Assembly: GCA_019925795.1 (NCBI GenBank)
Contig: CM034307.1
Span: 40,821,201 to 40,885,200, forward strand
Direction: 5' to 3'
Length of the DNA stretch: 64,000 nt
From: Dendrobium chrysotoxum
Taxonomy: Eukaryota > Streptophyta > Magnoliopsida > Asparagales > Orchidaceae
Numbering within the stretch: position 1 is the stretch's first letter; every line of letters begins with the position of its first letter. The notes beneath the pieces were generated by a model. That model saw nothing but the letters and a program-made list of their open reading frames with translations, was not told where the DNA came from and did no database searches. The position numbers and the translations under genes were made by a program. Of this stretch, positions 26,101-37,320 are shown piece after piece.

Positions 26101-27440
26101 TTTTAGAATTTTAGAAGGTTTATTGAATCTTAGAATTTTCGGGATTATTTTAATCATTTAATTAAGGGGTCAAAAGTTAATTTTTTGATTTAAAGTATTT
26201 TCTAAAAAATTAATATTTTATTAAAATACTATACCTTAATACAATCAGTTAGACATTAAGTACGCTAAAATTAGATTTTTCTAGATTTTATTATGAAGGT
26301 TTGAAGTTTTGACTTGATTTTGAACTAGATTTGACCAAAAATTGACTTTTTTCAAATTTGATTGATTTCTGAAAACTTAATAATTTTGATAAATATTAGA
26401 CCTTATTATGAGTTGAATGCCTTTGAGTTTGCTCAATTTGAAGTTCATTTGAATTAGTTATGAATTTTTTAAGTTTTGAGTATTTATTGAATTTTCAAAA
26501 ATTACTTAATTGAGGCTCTTTTATTGGTTTGAGTCCAAATGACCTCCAAACTTCTTGGAATCAACTCCAAAGGTCAAGATTGACCTAAGAAGAGATTCCT
26601 AAGTGTTTGAGAGAGTTTTGGAATTTTTAATTATTTTTTAATTAATTAAATTAATTAAATATTAAATTTCAATTAAAATTAAATTAAGCTTGATTTTAAA
26701 GTCCAGTCAAAGGGATTTTATTTTTCATTGATTAAGGGTTTAATTCTGGTCAGTTAGAGGTATTTTATGTAATTTTTAGACTTAATCTTGATTTATTAGA
26801 ATTTCTGGAAGGTTTAAGGGCTTAATTAAGCTTTGATTTTGATTAAGTTAATTAAGGGGCTTACTGACTTCAAAATTTAGTGGGACATTTTTCTAGGGCT
26901 GAGAGTGTCACTAAGTTCAAGTGTTTTGAGTTTCAAGTCAATATGAGGTGAATCCTAATTATTTGAAATATTCTAAGTTCTTTAAAGAAGTTATTAATTA
27001 TTATCCTTAATGATGTTACTAGGTTAATAGGTTTTAATCAAAGTTTCTAGACCCTTAACTTAACATATACAAATATACACATCAAACAATTCTAGATCTA
27101 GGAGAGCCCTAAAGCTAGGTGGTGTGTGTACCTACACATATAAATTAATTTAAAGCTTAATTAAATGAAGGATTAATCAATGAATAATTAACAAAGTAAT
27201 TATTCATTGGTTAATCATCACTCCCCACAAATTTTATTCAATCATGCTCAATCTAGGTTTAAAATTTTAACGGATCTCTCAAATTAAAGATTTAAGTATT
27301 TATAATTTTAAAATAAGTTTTAAAGCATATGTATATATATAATCTTATACATATAAATGCAAATTTTAAAATAAATTAATTTAAAATATAATCAAAATCA
27401 TTTAAAACAATTTGCGAGATTCTCTGATCATTCAAGATTA

Positions 27441-27444
<4 letters not shown>

Positions 27445-27510
<66 letters not shown>
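27445..27510. repeat. (AT)n microsatellite inside the 3' LTR
   Basis: A run of about 66 bp. The equivalent run in the 5' LTR (41,636-41,661) is only about 26 bp, so its length changed after insertion. Confidence 0.95.
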
Positions 27511-27515
<5 letters not shown>

Positions 27516-30384
27516 ATATTAATATCTAATTGAATAGTACTTAAACAATTAAGTAATCAAATAGTTAAAATATTTAAAATAAATTGAATATTTTAAACCT
27601 ATTTTTTATTTTGAATTGAAACATATTAAATATTCTTAATAATTTGATATAAAATAATGAATTTAATTTGATTAAATTTGAATTATAAATAATATTTTGA
27701 AGATTTTAATAATTAAATATGTTTAAAATAGTTAAAATTAATAAATATAAAAAAATTTAAATAATGATGAAATAGCTCCAAAATGCTACCCAAACATCAG
27801 GAAGATATTTAAAATAAATTTTGAGTGATTTCAAAGATTTTTAGATTATTTTTAATCAAACATTAATTAGAAAAATTCAAATATTAAATATTTGAAATTA
27901 ATAAAAATATATTAATTATTTCAACTTAATTTTAATTTTAAAATAAAGAATTTAAAAATCCAAGCAGTTTGATATATTATACTAAATTTTTGGATTAAAA
28001 TTAAATTTTTAATAATTTTTTAAAATTTCTAAGTTTAAAATAGATTTAAAATTAATTAAACCTTAATTAACTATTAATCCGACGGCGGGAGGCTACGTGG
28101 AGCTTCCAGGTTGGCTGAAGCAAATCGCGCTAATGATTGGAATCATTGGATGACGACAGCCAATCATTACGGCGGCGGTCACCAAGTGTCAACCGCAGAA
28201 CACGCTCCGTGTTTCACTAATCCACGTAAGCGTTAATCAGGTCTGTTGATTCAGCGTGGTATAGATTCAACAGTCTTGATTAAGGCGGATGAGAGATGGT
28301 CTGTCAACCCGCTAGCGTGCGGTTAGAAGAAAAGGCGGAATGGTGAAATCACAGCCGTTGATTGACGAATCAACGACCGAGATTTCGGACAGTAGAACGA
28401 GGCTACAGAAAATGCCCTAAAGTACTATTTTGTCTCGTTCTATCAATCCAGTTAATGAAACTTAAAGAAATTTTAAATATAGATATTGAAGAGAATTAAT
28501 GGGGATTAATTCTCATCGCCTAAGATGCATTCTATAAAATGATAATTAACTTTAAGTGTTGTATCTAGGGTTTGAGTTTTAGGAAAATCTAACCGTTCGA
28601 TTTGAGAGATTTTGGATTCTCTGAGCTTGTTGACTGTCCAGGCTTATTTTCTCTGTTGAAGCCAAAGTTTGAAGAGCTCTCGATCTGCAGCTATTGACTT
28701 TGGACGGAATATAGCTTAGCTCACCACCGGCAAGGTTTAAGTGGTTGATTTTAGTCAGGAAAAGCTTAAAGATGCCTGGGAAGCTCAGACGAGCTCGAAT
28801 CCAGGCTTGAGGAGACTAGAGTGGAGAGAGAGGATTAGAGGTTAGAATAAGACCTATTGAAAAGTCTTGGCCTATTCAATTGTCCTCTGCTTGAATAGAC
28901 AGCTAGGATAGCTTTGGGGAGCTGCTAGGATGCTGCCATTTGTCCCTGGAGTTTGTTAGCAGCAGGGGAATAAAGGAAATGAGGTGGAAAGGGGACTTGT
29001 CCTTGCCTAACCACTTGGGACCATGGGATTGAGCTTAAGATTAAATTAGGGATTAAGATTTTCTTAAGAACCTTCTAGAGATGGTTCAAGATCTACTGGA
29101 GTGCTTAAGGATGGAGGGATTAATTCAAGCTAAGTGATTTGACCACCTTAAGGTATTAGTTGACCACCCATTGATTGTTTGACCAGTTAATGGGCCAATG
29201 GGTGCTGAGATGGCAGTAAGGAGGATTGATGGGTTGTATTAGATGGGGTTTAATGCAACCCATTGGAGGTTTGAGTAATCAAAGAAAAGTTATCTCAAAT
29301 TTGACCAATTTTTCTAATGGTTTGACTTGGTCAATTTGACCATGCTTTGACTCATGTCAAATCCAGGGGTAATCAAAATGTTGAGTGAAATGAATTCAAG
29401 GGTTCTCAAATTAATGAGGTCTAGCATTTGAGTGCAAAGGCATGTAGGATACATGGCTTTGACCATAGGTCAATGTTTAACCAAGTCAAATTAAAATGAC
29501 TTGACTTACCATTAACTAAAAGGTCTTGAAATCAAATATTGAGATTTATTTGGAGGTTTGATAGGGTTTTGAATGCATTTGGAATTTGATTTAAAGTTAA
29601 AATAGTTTATGGGTTGATCTGGTCAACCTGGGTTGACTTGGTCAACCAAGTTGACTTAGGGCTAGGTTTTGAGCTGGACAGGTTTAAATCGATGTTTCAA
29701 GTCTGGTGGAGGTGGTTTGAGGGGTCAAATAGGTCATTTGGGTCAAATGACCTATTTGGGCCCTTAATGTGTCATTAGGTCAACCTAAGTTGACTTAGTC
29801 AACCAGGTTGAACCAGGGGCTAGAAGTGGGTCCAACATATTGGGTTTGATATTTGAAATTTGCTGGAAGTGATTGCATTTGATTTGGAACTCATTTGATC
29901 AAAGGAGACCATTCATACCTCTAAGGGGTATTTTAGTCATTTTGATCCCTGGTCAATTGGGGATGAAAGTGAGTCTAATAAAATACAGTTTAATGCTCAA
30001 TGGGTCATAATCAAGGGTCTAGAAGTAATTTGAGGGTTTGGAGAAGGCTCCAAGGTCATGATCCACTGGGTGGCAGGTCCAGTGGCATAGGCCATAAATA
30101 TTTGAAGGTTTTATAGCCTTTGGATTTCAATTTAGTTTCTAGTGTTAGAGACCTCAGAATGAGCTCACATTTGGAGGGTTGCCTCTAGAGACATGTCATA
30201 TCAGTATGCAACTGACAGACCCTGAATCAGAGGTCACTTGACTAGGTTTTGAAGTATTTAAAGGTTTGCTGGAAAAGGATTTCAGGACTTAGACCTTTAG
30301 CCTTAGATTTTGATCTGGATTTCTGGTTTTGATCTGGATTTTGGGTTTGAATTTTTGGATTTGAATTAAGTCTAGATTGAATTG

Positions 30385-30790
30385 AAACTTGGATTGATCT
30401 AGAGGAATCCTAGGGTTTAGAGTAGGTCCTAGGGTCTAGATCAGCTTAAAGGAATCCTAGGGTCTAGAATAGATCCTAGGGACTGAAGTCTGGGAAGATC
30501 CTAGAGTCTAGAAGTCCTAGGGTCTGGGGTCTAAAATAACCCTAAGATCTAGAAATCCTAGGATATAGAGGAATCTTAGGATTTAGAGTAGATCCTAAAG
30601 TCTGAATTCTAGGAAGATCCTAGGGTCTAGATAGTTCCTAAGATCTAAATGGATCTAGAGGAATCCTAGGGTCTAGAGTAGATCCTAGGATCTAAGAAGA
30701 TCATATGATCTAGTGTCTGGCAGAATCCTAGGATCTAGAGTAGATCCTAGGGTCTGGAGTCTAGGAGGATCCAAGAGTCTAGATTAACCT
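30385..30790. repeat. CCTAGG/TCTAGA-rich degenerate array in the 3' LTR
   Basis: About a dozen copies of short words such as AATCCTAGGGTCTAGAG and AGTAGATCCTAGG are arranged irregularly at about 25-40 bp spacing. The palindromic cores CCTAGG and TCTAGA dominate. The array sits near the sense-strand start of the LTR. The 5' LTR carries the same array (44,530-44,905) with unit losses. Confidence 0.85.
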
Positions 30791-30911
30791 GGAGTTTGAT
30801 TAAGTTGAGTTTAAAATTAATATGAGATTAAGATTGATTTGAATCTGAATTGAGTTAAGATCAGATTGATCCTAGGGTCAAAATTAATCTAGAGTCTGGA
30901 TTGAGTCCTAA

Positions 30912-30935
30912 TGACCTCATACAAAAATGAGGTCA
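30912..30935. repeat. Terminal hairpin at the LTR edge (3' LTR)
   Basis: TGACCTCAT and ATGAGGTCA are perfect inverted copies separated by ACAAAA, three bases inside the LTR terminus. The same hairpin is unchanged at 45,022-45,045 in the other LTR. Confidence 0.85.
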
Positions 30936-30938
30936 ACA

Positions 30939-30952
30939 AATGGACCCCCAAT
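30939..30952 (-). other. Candidate polypurine tract next to the 3' LTR
   Basis: On minus the 14 bases before the 3' LTR read ATTGGGGGTCCATT. The G5 run is the only purine block close to the LTR. It is short and separated from the LTR by a pyrimidine-containing stretch, so it may be weak or degenerate. Confidence 0.4.
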
Positions 30953-31089
30953 ATGTGTAATAGAATATAGTTCTATTGCACATATTGGCGTTGACCGAAC
31001 TAAAATGGTCAAATCTGGAGTTTTGATCTTAAGGGAATGCAAAGTATATCCCTGGGGAATCGGGGTTTGAATTAATACTAGGGTAGTGC

Positions 31090-32660
31090 CATAGAAGGCA
31101 TACTCTACCACTAGCGAATCTAATCTTAAGGGTATGAGAATCCTAACCTTAAAAGAAGAGAAACCTCGGTGATCATATAGGAAGGAAGGGCTCCTAACTA
31201 CAGAGGATCAAATCTTGATTTTGATTCGAAGGGAAATTAAAAATCTAGTCCTGGAGAATCAAGTTTGAATGGATACTAGAGTAGATCTAGGAAAAGCGTA
31301 CTCTACCACTAGTGGGTCTGGTCCTAAGAAAAAGGAAGAGTCTATCCCTAAAGGAGAGGAAAGTCTGGGGTATCATATAGGAAGGAAGAACTCCTAACTA
31401 TAAAGGATTGAATCTAGATTTGATTCTAAGGGGAATGAAATCCTAACCTTAGAAAAGTGAATTTGAAAGGATACTAGGGTAGTGCTGGGGACAGCGTACT
31501 CTACCACTAGTGAGTCTAATCCTATGGGAAAGAGAATACTTGATCCTAAGGAAAAGAGAACCTGGATGATCCTATAGGAAGAAGGAACTTCTAACTATAG
31601 AGGATCGAAATTAAATTTTGATATTAAGGTAGTGCCACAAAGGGCGTACTCCACCGCTAGTAGATCTAATCCTATGACAAAGAAGAAAGCCTATCCCTAA
31701 GGAAAAGATGGTTTGATTTTGCAACTTGAAATTGAATCCAGGACGGTGCCACAGAGGACTTACTCCATCACTGGGAGTCTAATCCCAAGGGACGGAGAAG
31801 AGCCTAACCTTAAGGAGAAGAAAGTTTGATTTTGGAATTTAAAATTGAATCCAGGACGGTGCCACATGGGACTTATTCCATCACTGGGGAGTCTAATCCT
31901 AAGGGAAGGAGAAGAGCCTAACCTTAAGGAGAAGAAAGTCTGGATGATCGTATAGAAAGGAAGAATTCCTAACTACAGAGGATTGATTTTGAAATTTGAT
32001 ACTAGGGTAGTGCTACGAGGGGCGTACTCCACCACTAGTAGATCTAATCATAAGGAGAGAAAGAACGATGACTCACATCTGTCCTTTAAGGAAAAGAAGA
32101 CTGGAGGACCCTGAGAGAAGGAAGCATTGCTTCCCAAAGAAGGTCAAATCTGGATTTTAAACATAGGATGGTGCCACAGAGGGCGTACTCCATCACTAGT
32201 AGATCTAATCCTAAGGAAAGAAAGCACAATGACTCACATCTAACCTTAAGGAAAAGAAAACTAGATGATCCTATGAGAAGGAAGCATTACTTCGCACAGA
32301 ATCGAGTCTGGATTTTAAACCTAGGATGATGCCACAGAGGGTGTACTCCATCACTAGTAGATCTAATCATAAGGAAACAAAGCACGATGACTCATATCTA
32401 ACCTTAAGGAAAAGAAAACTGGATGATCCTATGAGAAGGAAGCATTGCTTCGCATAGAATCGGGTCTGGATTTTAAATCTATGATGGTGCCACAGAGAGC
32501 GTGCTCCACCACTAGAAGATCTAATCATAAGGATAGAAAGCACGATGACTCACATCTGTCCTTAAGAATAAGAAAACTGGAAGAAGCTAGGATGGTGCCA
32601 TGAAGGGCGTACTCCACCACTAACACGTCTAATCCTAAGAAAAGGAAAAATCCTATCCCA
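31090..32660. repeat. Tandem array, about 11 degenerate units of roughly 105-200 bp
   Basis: The + strand string GTRCTCYACCACTAGTRGRTCTAAT recurs with small changes at about 31,101, 31,298, 31,496, 31,648, 31,762, 31,868, 32,025, 32,187, 32,343, 32,500 and 32,608. Each is followed by CCTAAGGRAAAG-type and GGATCAT/GATCCTA-type elements. The later units (from about 31,870) are the most regular, at about 155-160 bp. The array lies between the integrase relic and the 3' LTR on the sense strand, a place where Tat/Ogre elements often carry tandem repeats. Confidence 0.85.
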
Positions 32661-32664
32661 AAGA

Positions 32665-32850
32665 AAATTAGAGGGAGCTTGCTCTACATAGAGGATCGGG
32701 TCTGAATGATCATGTGTAGAGGAAACTTGCTCTACATAGAGGATCGAGTCTGGAATGATCATGTATAGAGGAAACTTGCTCTATACAGATGATCGGGTCT
32801 GGAATTATCATATGTGAAGGAAACTTGCTTCACATAAAGGATCGAAATTG
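32665..32850. repeat. Short tandem array, about 55-bp units
   Basis: Three to four copies of a unit containing GGAAACTTGCTCTACATA, GAGGATCGGGTCTGGA and ATGATCATGTGTAG adjoin the larger array and share its GGATCGxxTCTGGA element, so it may be a local expansion of part of that unit. Confidence 0.8.
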
Positions 32851-32854
32851 AATT

Positions 32855-33150
32855 CTGGAATTTGAGATTTGAGTGATTTTTGAATTTGAATTGATTTAGT
32901 TTTGAATTTGAAGAAGTTGATTTTAAAATTTGATTTGATTTTGATTGATGTTGAATTTGATTTTGAATTTTGAAGATTTTAAACTTGATTTTATTTGACT
33001 TTCAAAATTTTGAAATTTGTTCTTAAATTTGACTTTAAAGGGTTTTGAATTTGATTTTGAATTTTAATTTTGATTGTGTTTGATTTGATTTTGATTTGTT
33101 TGAATTTGATTTTGAATTTTAAATTTTTTTTGAATTTAATTTTAAGTTTG
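32855..33150. repeat. Low-complexity TTGAATTT/GATTTTGA-type tract
   Basis: Irregular repeats of short words such as TTGAATTTGA and TTTGATTTTG run over about 300 bp. There is no coding content. Confidence 0.8.
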
Positions 33151-33159
33151 ACACTCATC

Positions 33160-33420
33160 TGGCATGGTATTTCCTGAAGAGCCTCCCCGATGTTTAAAAA
33201 TATCTGGTGGCATTCTTCAGGGTTGATCAGTTGATTGGAAATTCTTTAAAATATCATCGTTATAGTGAATGATCCAGTCAATATTGATTCAAGCTTTCCA
33301 TTGCTTTTATAATGGATTAGAAGTGGTCTCCAAAAGACTACGACCAAGTCTCCTACTTGTGGAGTTATAAAGTGACACAACTTATCAATATCTCGAATCA
33401 AATGTGACTTATAAACTTTC
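33160..33420 (-). pseudogene. Relic of the C-terminal end of gypsy integrase
   Basis: The minus frame reads TPQVGDLVVVFWRPL then GKLESILTGSFTITMIF before a stop. This matches the order of the integrase tail in Ty3/gypsy elements (a 'QVGDLVLRK' string, then 'GKLxPxWEGPFxI'). Further weakly similar codons follow to about 33,160. If correct, it shows that the autonomous ancestor carried pol on the minus strand and that RT, RNase H and most of integrase have been lost from 35.0-33.5 kb. Confidence 0.5.
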
Positions 33421-33429
33421 AAACTTTAT

Positions 33430-34990
33430 TGAGCACGTATTTGATTTTTTATTTGAGGCCCTCGAGCTCCTTGAATTGGAGTCGGGCACTCTGCTTAATT
33501 AGAGTTTGATTTTGAACAGCAAGTCTCAGCTAAGGAAACTACGCTCTTAGATTAGAAAGATCTAGGACCCACCATAGGGTGTGGTTGATTTTGAACGATA
33601 ATTTCCAACATTAGAAAATACTCCTCTAGTGGGATTTATCTTGGACCTAGCATAGAGTGTAATTTTATAAAGAAAGCCTTGTAGAAAAAGATGCCTATGT
33701 GGAAAGGCTTACACATACTCCTCAAGGATAAAATTTGAATTTTCATCAAGAGTAGAAGACTCATTCTTCTTATTAGAAAATTTTCTCTAGTTATTTGGAC
33801 CCTATTAAAATGACAAGCGGGAATAAATTCAGAAGTATAGTGAAAAGTTAAGTGACTCCAACTAACCTGAAAAGGTTTAAGAACTTAGGTTTTGTTGACC
33901 CAGACCAAGTTACGTAGAAACTAAACTAGGGACTCCCTTAAATATTTTGAATTAAAATCAATTCCAAAGGGGTTTAAGTTGAGTGAAGAAATTTGATCTT
34001 TTCAATTCTCTTGCATAAGAGATTTTTGTATCTTGATAGATTATCGATGCACGATGAAAATTCTAGATTCAAGATTTTTAAAGTCAAGCAATTTGAACTT
34101 GACTGGGTCTTTCAAAATTTAAGAATTTAGAAAAAAAAGGAGCCTCTTTCTTTTGCTTGTGGTGCACATTGCGCATCTTTTGATTTATAGTGCATTTTGC
34201 ACTTTTTTTTTTAATTTCGACGCATTCGCGCATCTTTTAACTTATGCTGCACTTCGTGCATTTCTTGATTCTTGGCGCACTTTGTGCATCTTTTTGAGTT
34301 TATTTTAATTTTAAGAAGAGGCTACACCTTTAAATTCAATGTCGGGATTATATCTTAAGTACAAGAGAAGAAAACTCACTCTCTCATACAATGAAGAATA
34401 ATCCTCAAGGCGGACCCAATCTTTTTGAAAAGAGTATCGACGTAACTTTTAAAAATCATTGAACAGATTTTAAGCACGCAAGAGACATCTATTGAGATAG
34501 AAAATTGCGAGAAGGTTGAAAGGATTTTTATTTTGAGGGTCAACTTAAGTTTGACAATGATTTCAATTCCATAATTAAATCAATCCCACAAAAGAGGTGG
34601 GAGGGAGGTACATTTAAATATTTGATGGAGTCAACTACAACTTTCTCTTGTTTAAGACTTAAAATAGAGGTTAATTTTCAATAAAAAGGTTAATCAACTA
34701 CCTTGAAAATCTGAAATCAGTACACTTGAGAAATTGAAATTTTTTTCTTAAAAAGATGCAAATCTAGGTGGCAAGATCTTAACAGTATGGAATTAGATTC
34801 CTATGATCTCCTTGGAGGGAGAGACTGTTATTGGGTCTGCACTATCCTAATGGCATCATTTCAATCAAAAGATTTATCACGATAGGATCCCGTTAAAAAG
34901 TTAAATTTTGACGGTATCACTATCTGATATAATCTTAGATTATTTCCCCTCTCTTATTACTAGTGGTCAAGTAATTAGGAGAGTGGCATC
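33430..34990. other. Interior of the giant element without recognised coding sequence
   Basis: The interval between the gag-like and integrase relics is where protease, RT and RNase H would be expected. No DSG/DTG protease site, F/YxDD box or RNase H motif was recognised on minus. It contains the minisatellite at 34,155-34,297. Confidence 0.5.
34155..34297. repeat. Minisatellite with GCGCA/TGCAC words, about 5 units
   Basis: Units of roughly 26-33 bp carry pairs such as GTGCACATTGCGCATCTTTT, GCACTTCGTGCATTTCTT and GCGCACTTTGTGCATCTTTT. Each unit can form a short hairpin (TGCAC...GTGCA or GCGCA...TGCGC). Confidence 0.8.
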
Positions 34991-35001
34991 CTAAGTAGTT
35001 T

Positions 35002-35729
35002 CTACACCTCCTCCTCTATAGGTGATGTAGTGGGACACGTATAAAAATGTGACCTAACATCTCCTAGTAAAGTGGATGGGTCATAACTCTCTACTGGAGG
35101 CCTAGGGCCTGGTGCTGGTGTTTGTTCAGTTTTGGCTTGATTGATTCTCACCATATAGTAGTCAAGAAGATGTATTGAAGATTGCGCTCTCGTCTCTACA
35201 ACCTCTCTCCTTTGAGCAATAGGAGAAGGGTGAAAATGATTTCCACCAGAAAATGGGTACGTAGAAGGAGCAACGAACTTTTTAGTAGCCTTAGACTTGA
35301 CGTGCTTTAAGGCTTTCGCCTCAGCAGTCTTTCTGGCCTTAACAGCCTTCTTTCTGACTCTACGAAGGTAGTTCTTCATTTTATTCTTGCTGGCGACAGG
35401 GATGCTAGAACTTGACCTAATCTCAGATTGAGATGGTAGCTCTCCCGTCATTATTGACTTCTGGTTGTTATCCTCCTCAGTAGAAGATACAATGGGTAAA
35501 TGGGTGATAGTGACCTCCATCTCGGAGATGGGGAGTCAACTCCTGACCCTAAAGTAATCTCAACCAAGGGGACATCTCTTTGTATTTCGATAGACAGATC
35601 AATTATTTCTTCTCCGTCGACTGATAACTTAAAGTCTTAGAATTGTATTTCAAACTTGATGAAATTACCAGAAGCGGTTCCTTCTACTATCAAGTTTCTA
35701 TCCATAGAGAAGATGAGTTTCTCAGCCAT
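35002..35729 (-). pseudogene. Gag-like ORF of the giant element, one stop and one frameshift
   Basis: An ATG at 35,729 on minus opens MAEKLIFSMDRN... which runs to a TAA at 35,637-35,639, continues in frame (KLSVDGEEIIDLSIE, DVPLVEITLGSG), and near 35,520 shifts into a second open frame of 172 codons (from ATG 35,520 to a stop at 35,002). That frame has a low-complexity basic segment rich in Lys/Arg/Ala (roughly residues 45-80 of the second part), then a Pro-rich part, and ends TTSPIEEEV. Past the stop the reading continues as KLLRMPLSxLLDH, resembling the sequence near the gag-pol junction of Tat-type elements, where a protein of the form 'EEEVLKLL...DQL' precedes pol. The position, 1.8 kb after the 5' LTR, suits gag or an Ogre-type extra ORF. 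The coding potential stands out from surrounding AT-rich DNA. The exact identity is uncertain. Confidence 0.55.
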
Positions 35730-35859
35730 TTAAGTGTTTAATTCCTGAAATTAATGAAAAATGATTTGAATTAGTTTGATCTTGAAATTGAATTTGAGTT
35801 TTAACTTGATTAATGTTATTCAAAATTTGATAATTCAATCATATTGAGTTTAAATTCAA

Positions 35860-37320
35860 AATAGTGGTTCGTAGAATTGACAAGGAGGACTTAAGGGTTG
35901 AACCCGACTCTTTCGCTACACCAATTAACTTGGGGCAAAATATCAAAGTTCAAACTCGAACTTGAGTTCAAAATTGAATTTAAAATTTAAGGTAACAATC
36001 AAATTCGAACTTAAGATTGAGATTGCATTTTGAATTAAAGTTGGATTTAAATCTGAACTTAATGTTGAAGTCAAATTGACCTTTCTTCAAATTTCGTGAC
36101 TCAACAGATCGAGTTTCACTCAATCATGTAGGTGCATAAAATTGATATGAAAAATCCAGGGATCGTACTCGACTCTTTTCATTTCACCAATTAACTTGGG
36201 TTGAAATGTCAAAGCCCGATCAAAATTGAATTGACTTTAAAGTGGAAATCAAATTCAAATTTCAGGTTGAAATTATATTTGGACTGAAAGTTTGAATTTG
36301 AACTTGAGGCTCAAGTCAAATGGATCTTTCTTCAAATTTTATGACTCAATAGGATGAGTCTCACTCAATCATGTAGGTGCATAAAATTGATATGAAAGAT
36401 CTGGGGATCGGGCTTGACTCTTTTTGTTTCACCAATTGACTTGGGTCGAAATGTCAAAGCCCGAATTTGATTTTGAAATCACATTTAAAGTTAAATATGG
36501 AATTAAGATCAAACTTAAATTCAAGGTGAAAGTTGAATTTGGGCTTAAGGTTGAATTTTGAGGTTAAGATTGAATTCGAATTCAAGGTTGAAATTGAATT
36601 TCAATTAAGATTGACTTTGAATTTAAAACTGGATTTAAACTCAATGTTGGAACTGAATGGATCTTCTTCAAAATTTGGAACTCAGCATATTGAATTTTGT
36701 TCAAATATGTAAGTTTACTAAATCATCCTGAAGATCCTAAGGCTTGACTCTTTGCACCCCACCAAGCAATCTAGGGGCGAAATGTCAAAGTTCAGATTTG
36801 ACAGGAATTTTGAATTTGCATTACATATGTTCAACTACAATAGAATGTTATAAGAGACACATGGCAATGACGATTGAAATTGATTTGAGAAACCTTAAAA
36901 GGGATTTAAGAACAATTTGAAAATCCGGCAGAATATCCCCTTATTTTGAAACTCAATGTGTTGAATTCGCATTCAACATAAAGGTTTACAAATTTTGGAG
37001 GAAATTCTTAAAAGTCGACCCGACTCTCTCATCTAAAAGAACTTTTTAGGAGTGAAATGTCAAAGACCGACTATACCAGAAGGGTTGAAGTTTTGAACTG
37101 AATTTAAAAATATATATATAATTCATTATTGAAGGCTTGAAACTTTGATTTTAAGATTGAAGGATCTTCTGTAAATTGTGAAATTTAGCACGCTGTGATT
37201 TATTTGTATGCGAGTTTGTAACATATACAGGAAGATTTTGAAAAGCTTGGCTTAACTCTTTTACTCTACCAATGAACTTGGAGGCAAAATATCAAAGCCT
37301 GGCTTGGAGGGAGGTTTCCT
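35860..37320. repeat. Leader tandem array, about 6 degenerate units of 230-320 bp
   Basis: A marker block on + (CGACTCTTT ... CACCAATTRACTTGGG ... GAAATGTCAAAGCCCG) recurs at about 35,900, 36,160, 36,415, 36,735, 37,020 and 37,250, separated by TTGAATTTGA-like filler. Units 2 and 3 are the most alike. The array lies between the primer-binding site and the gag-like ORF on the sense strand. Confidence 0.8.

Larger units (their letters stand above)
23316..30938 (-). repeat. 3' LTR of the giant element (7,623 bp)
   Basis: This is the downstream LTR on the minus strand. It has the same internal layout as the other copy: a mixed block with short near-GC-neutral islands at 24.2-25.1 kb, an AT-rich core (25.8-28.05 kb) with a long TA run, a GC-rich block (28,080-28,440), a TTGAC/GTCAA-dense block (29,130-29,830), and a CCTAGG/TCTAGA-rich array (30,385-30,790) near the terminus. 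It lies immediately after ATGGC, one half of the target duplication. Confidence 0.92.

Noticed and set aside
28533..28539. TATAAAA in the giant LTR as a TATA box
   Set aside because: It lies on the + strand, opposite to the element's sense strand.
31090..32850. Tandem array considered as a CRISPR-like array
   Set aside because: The units are long, degenerate and without unique spacers, and they lie inside a plant retrotransposon.
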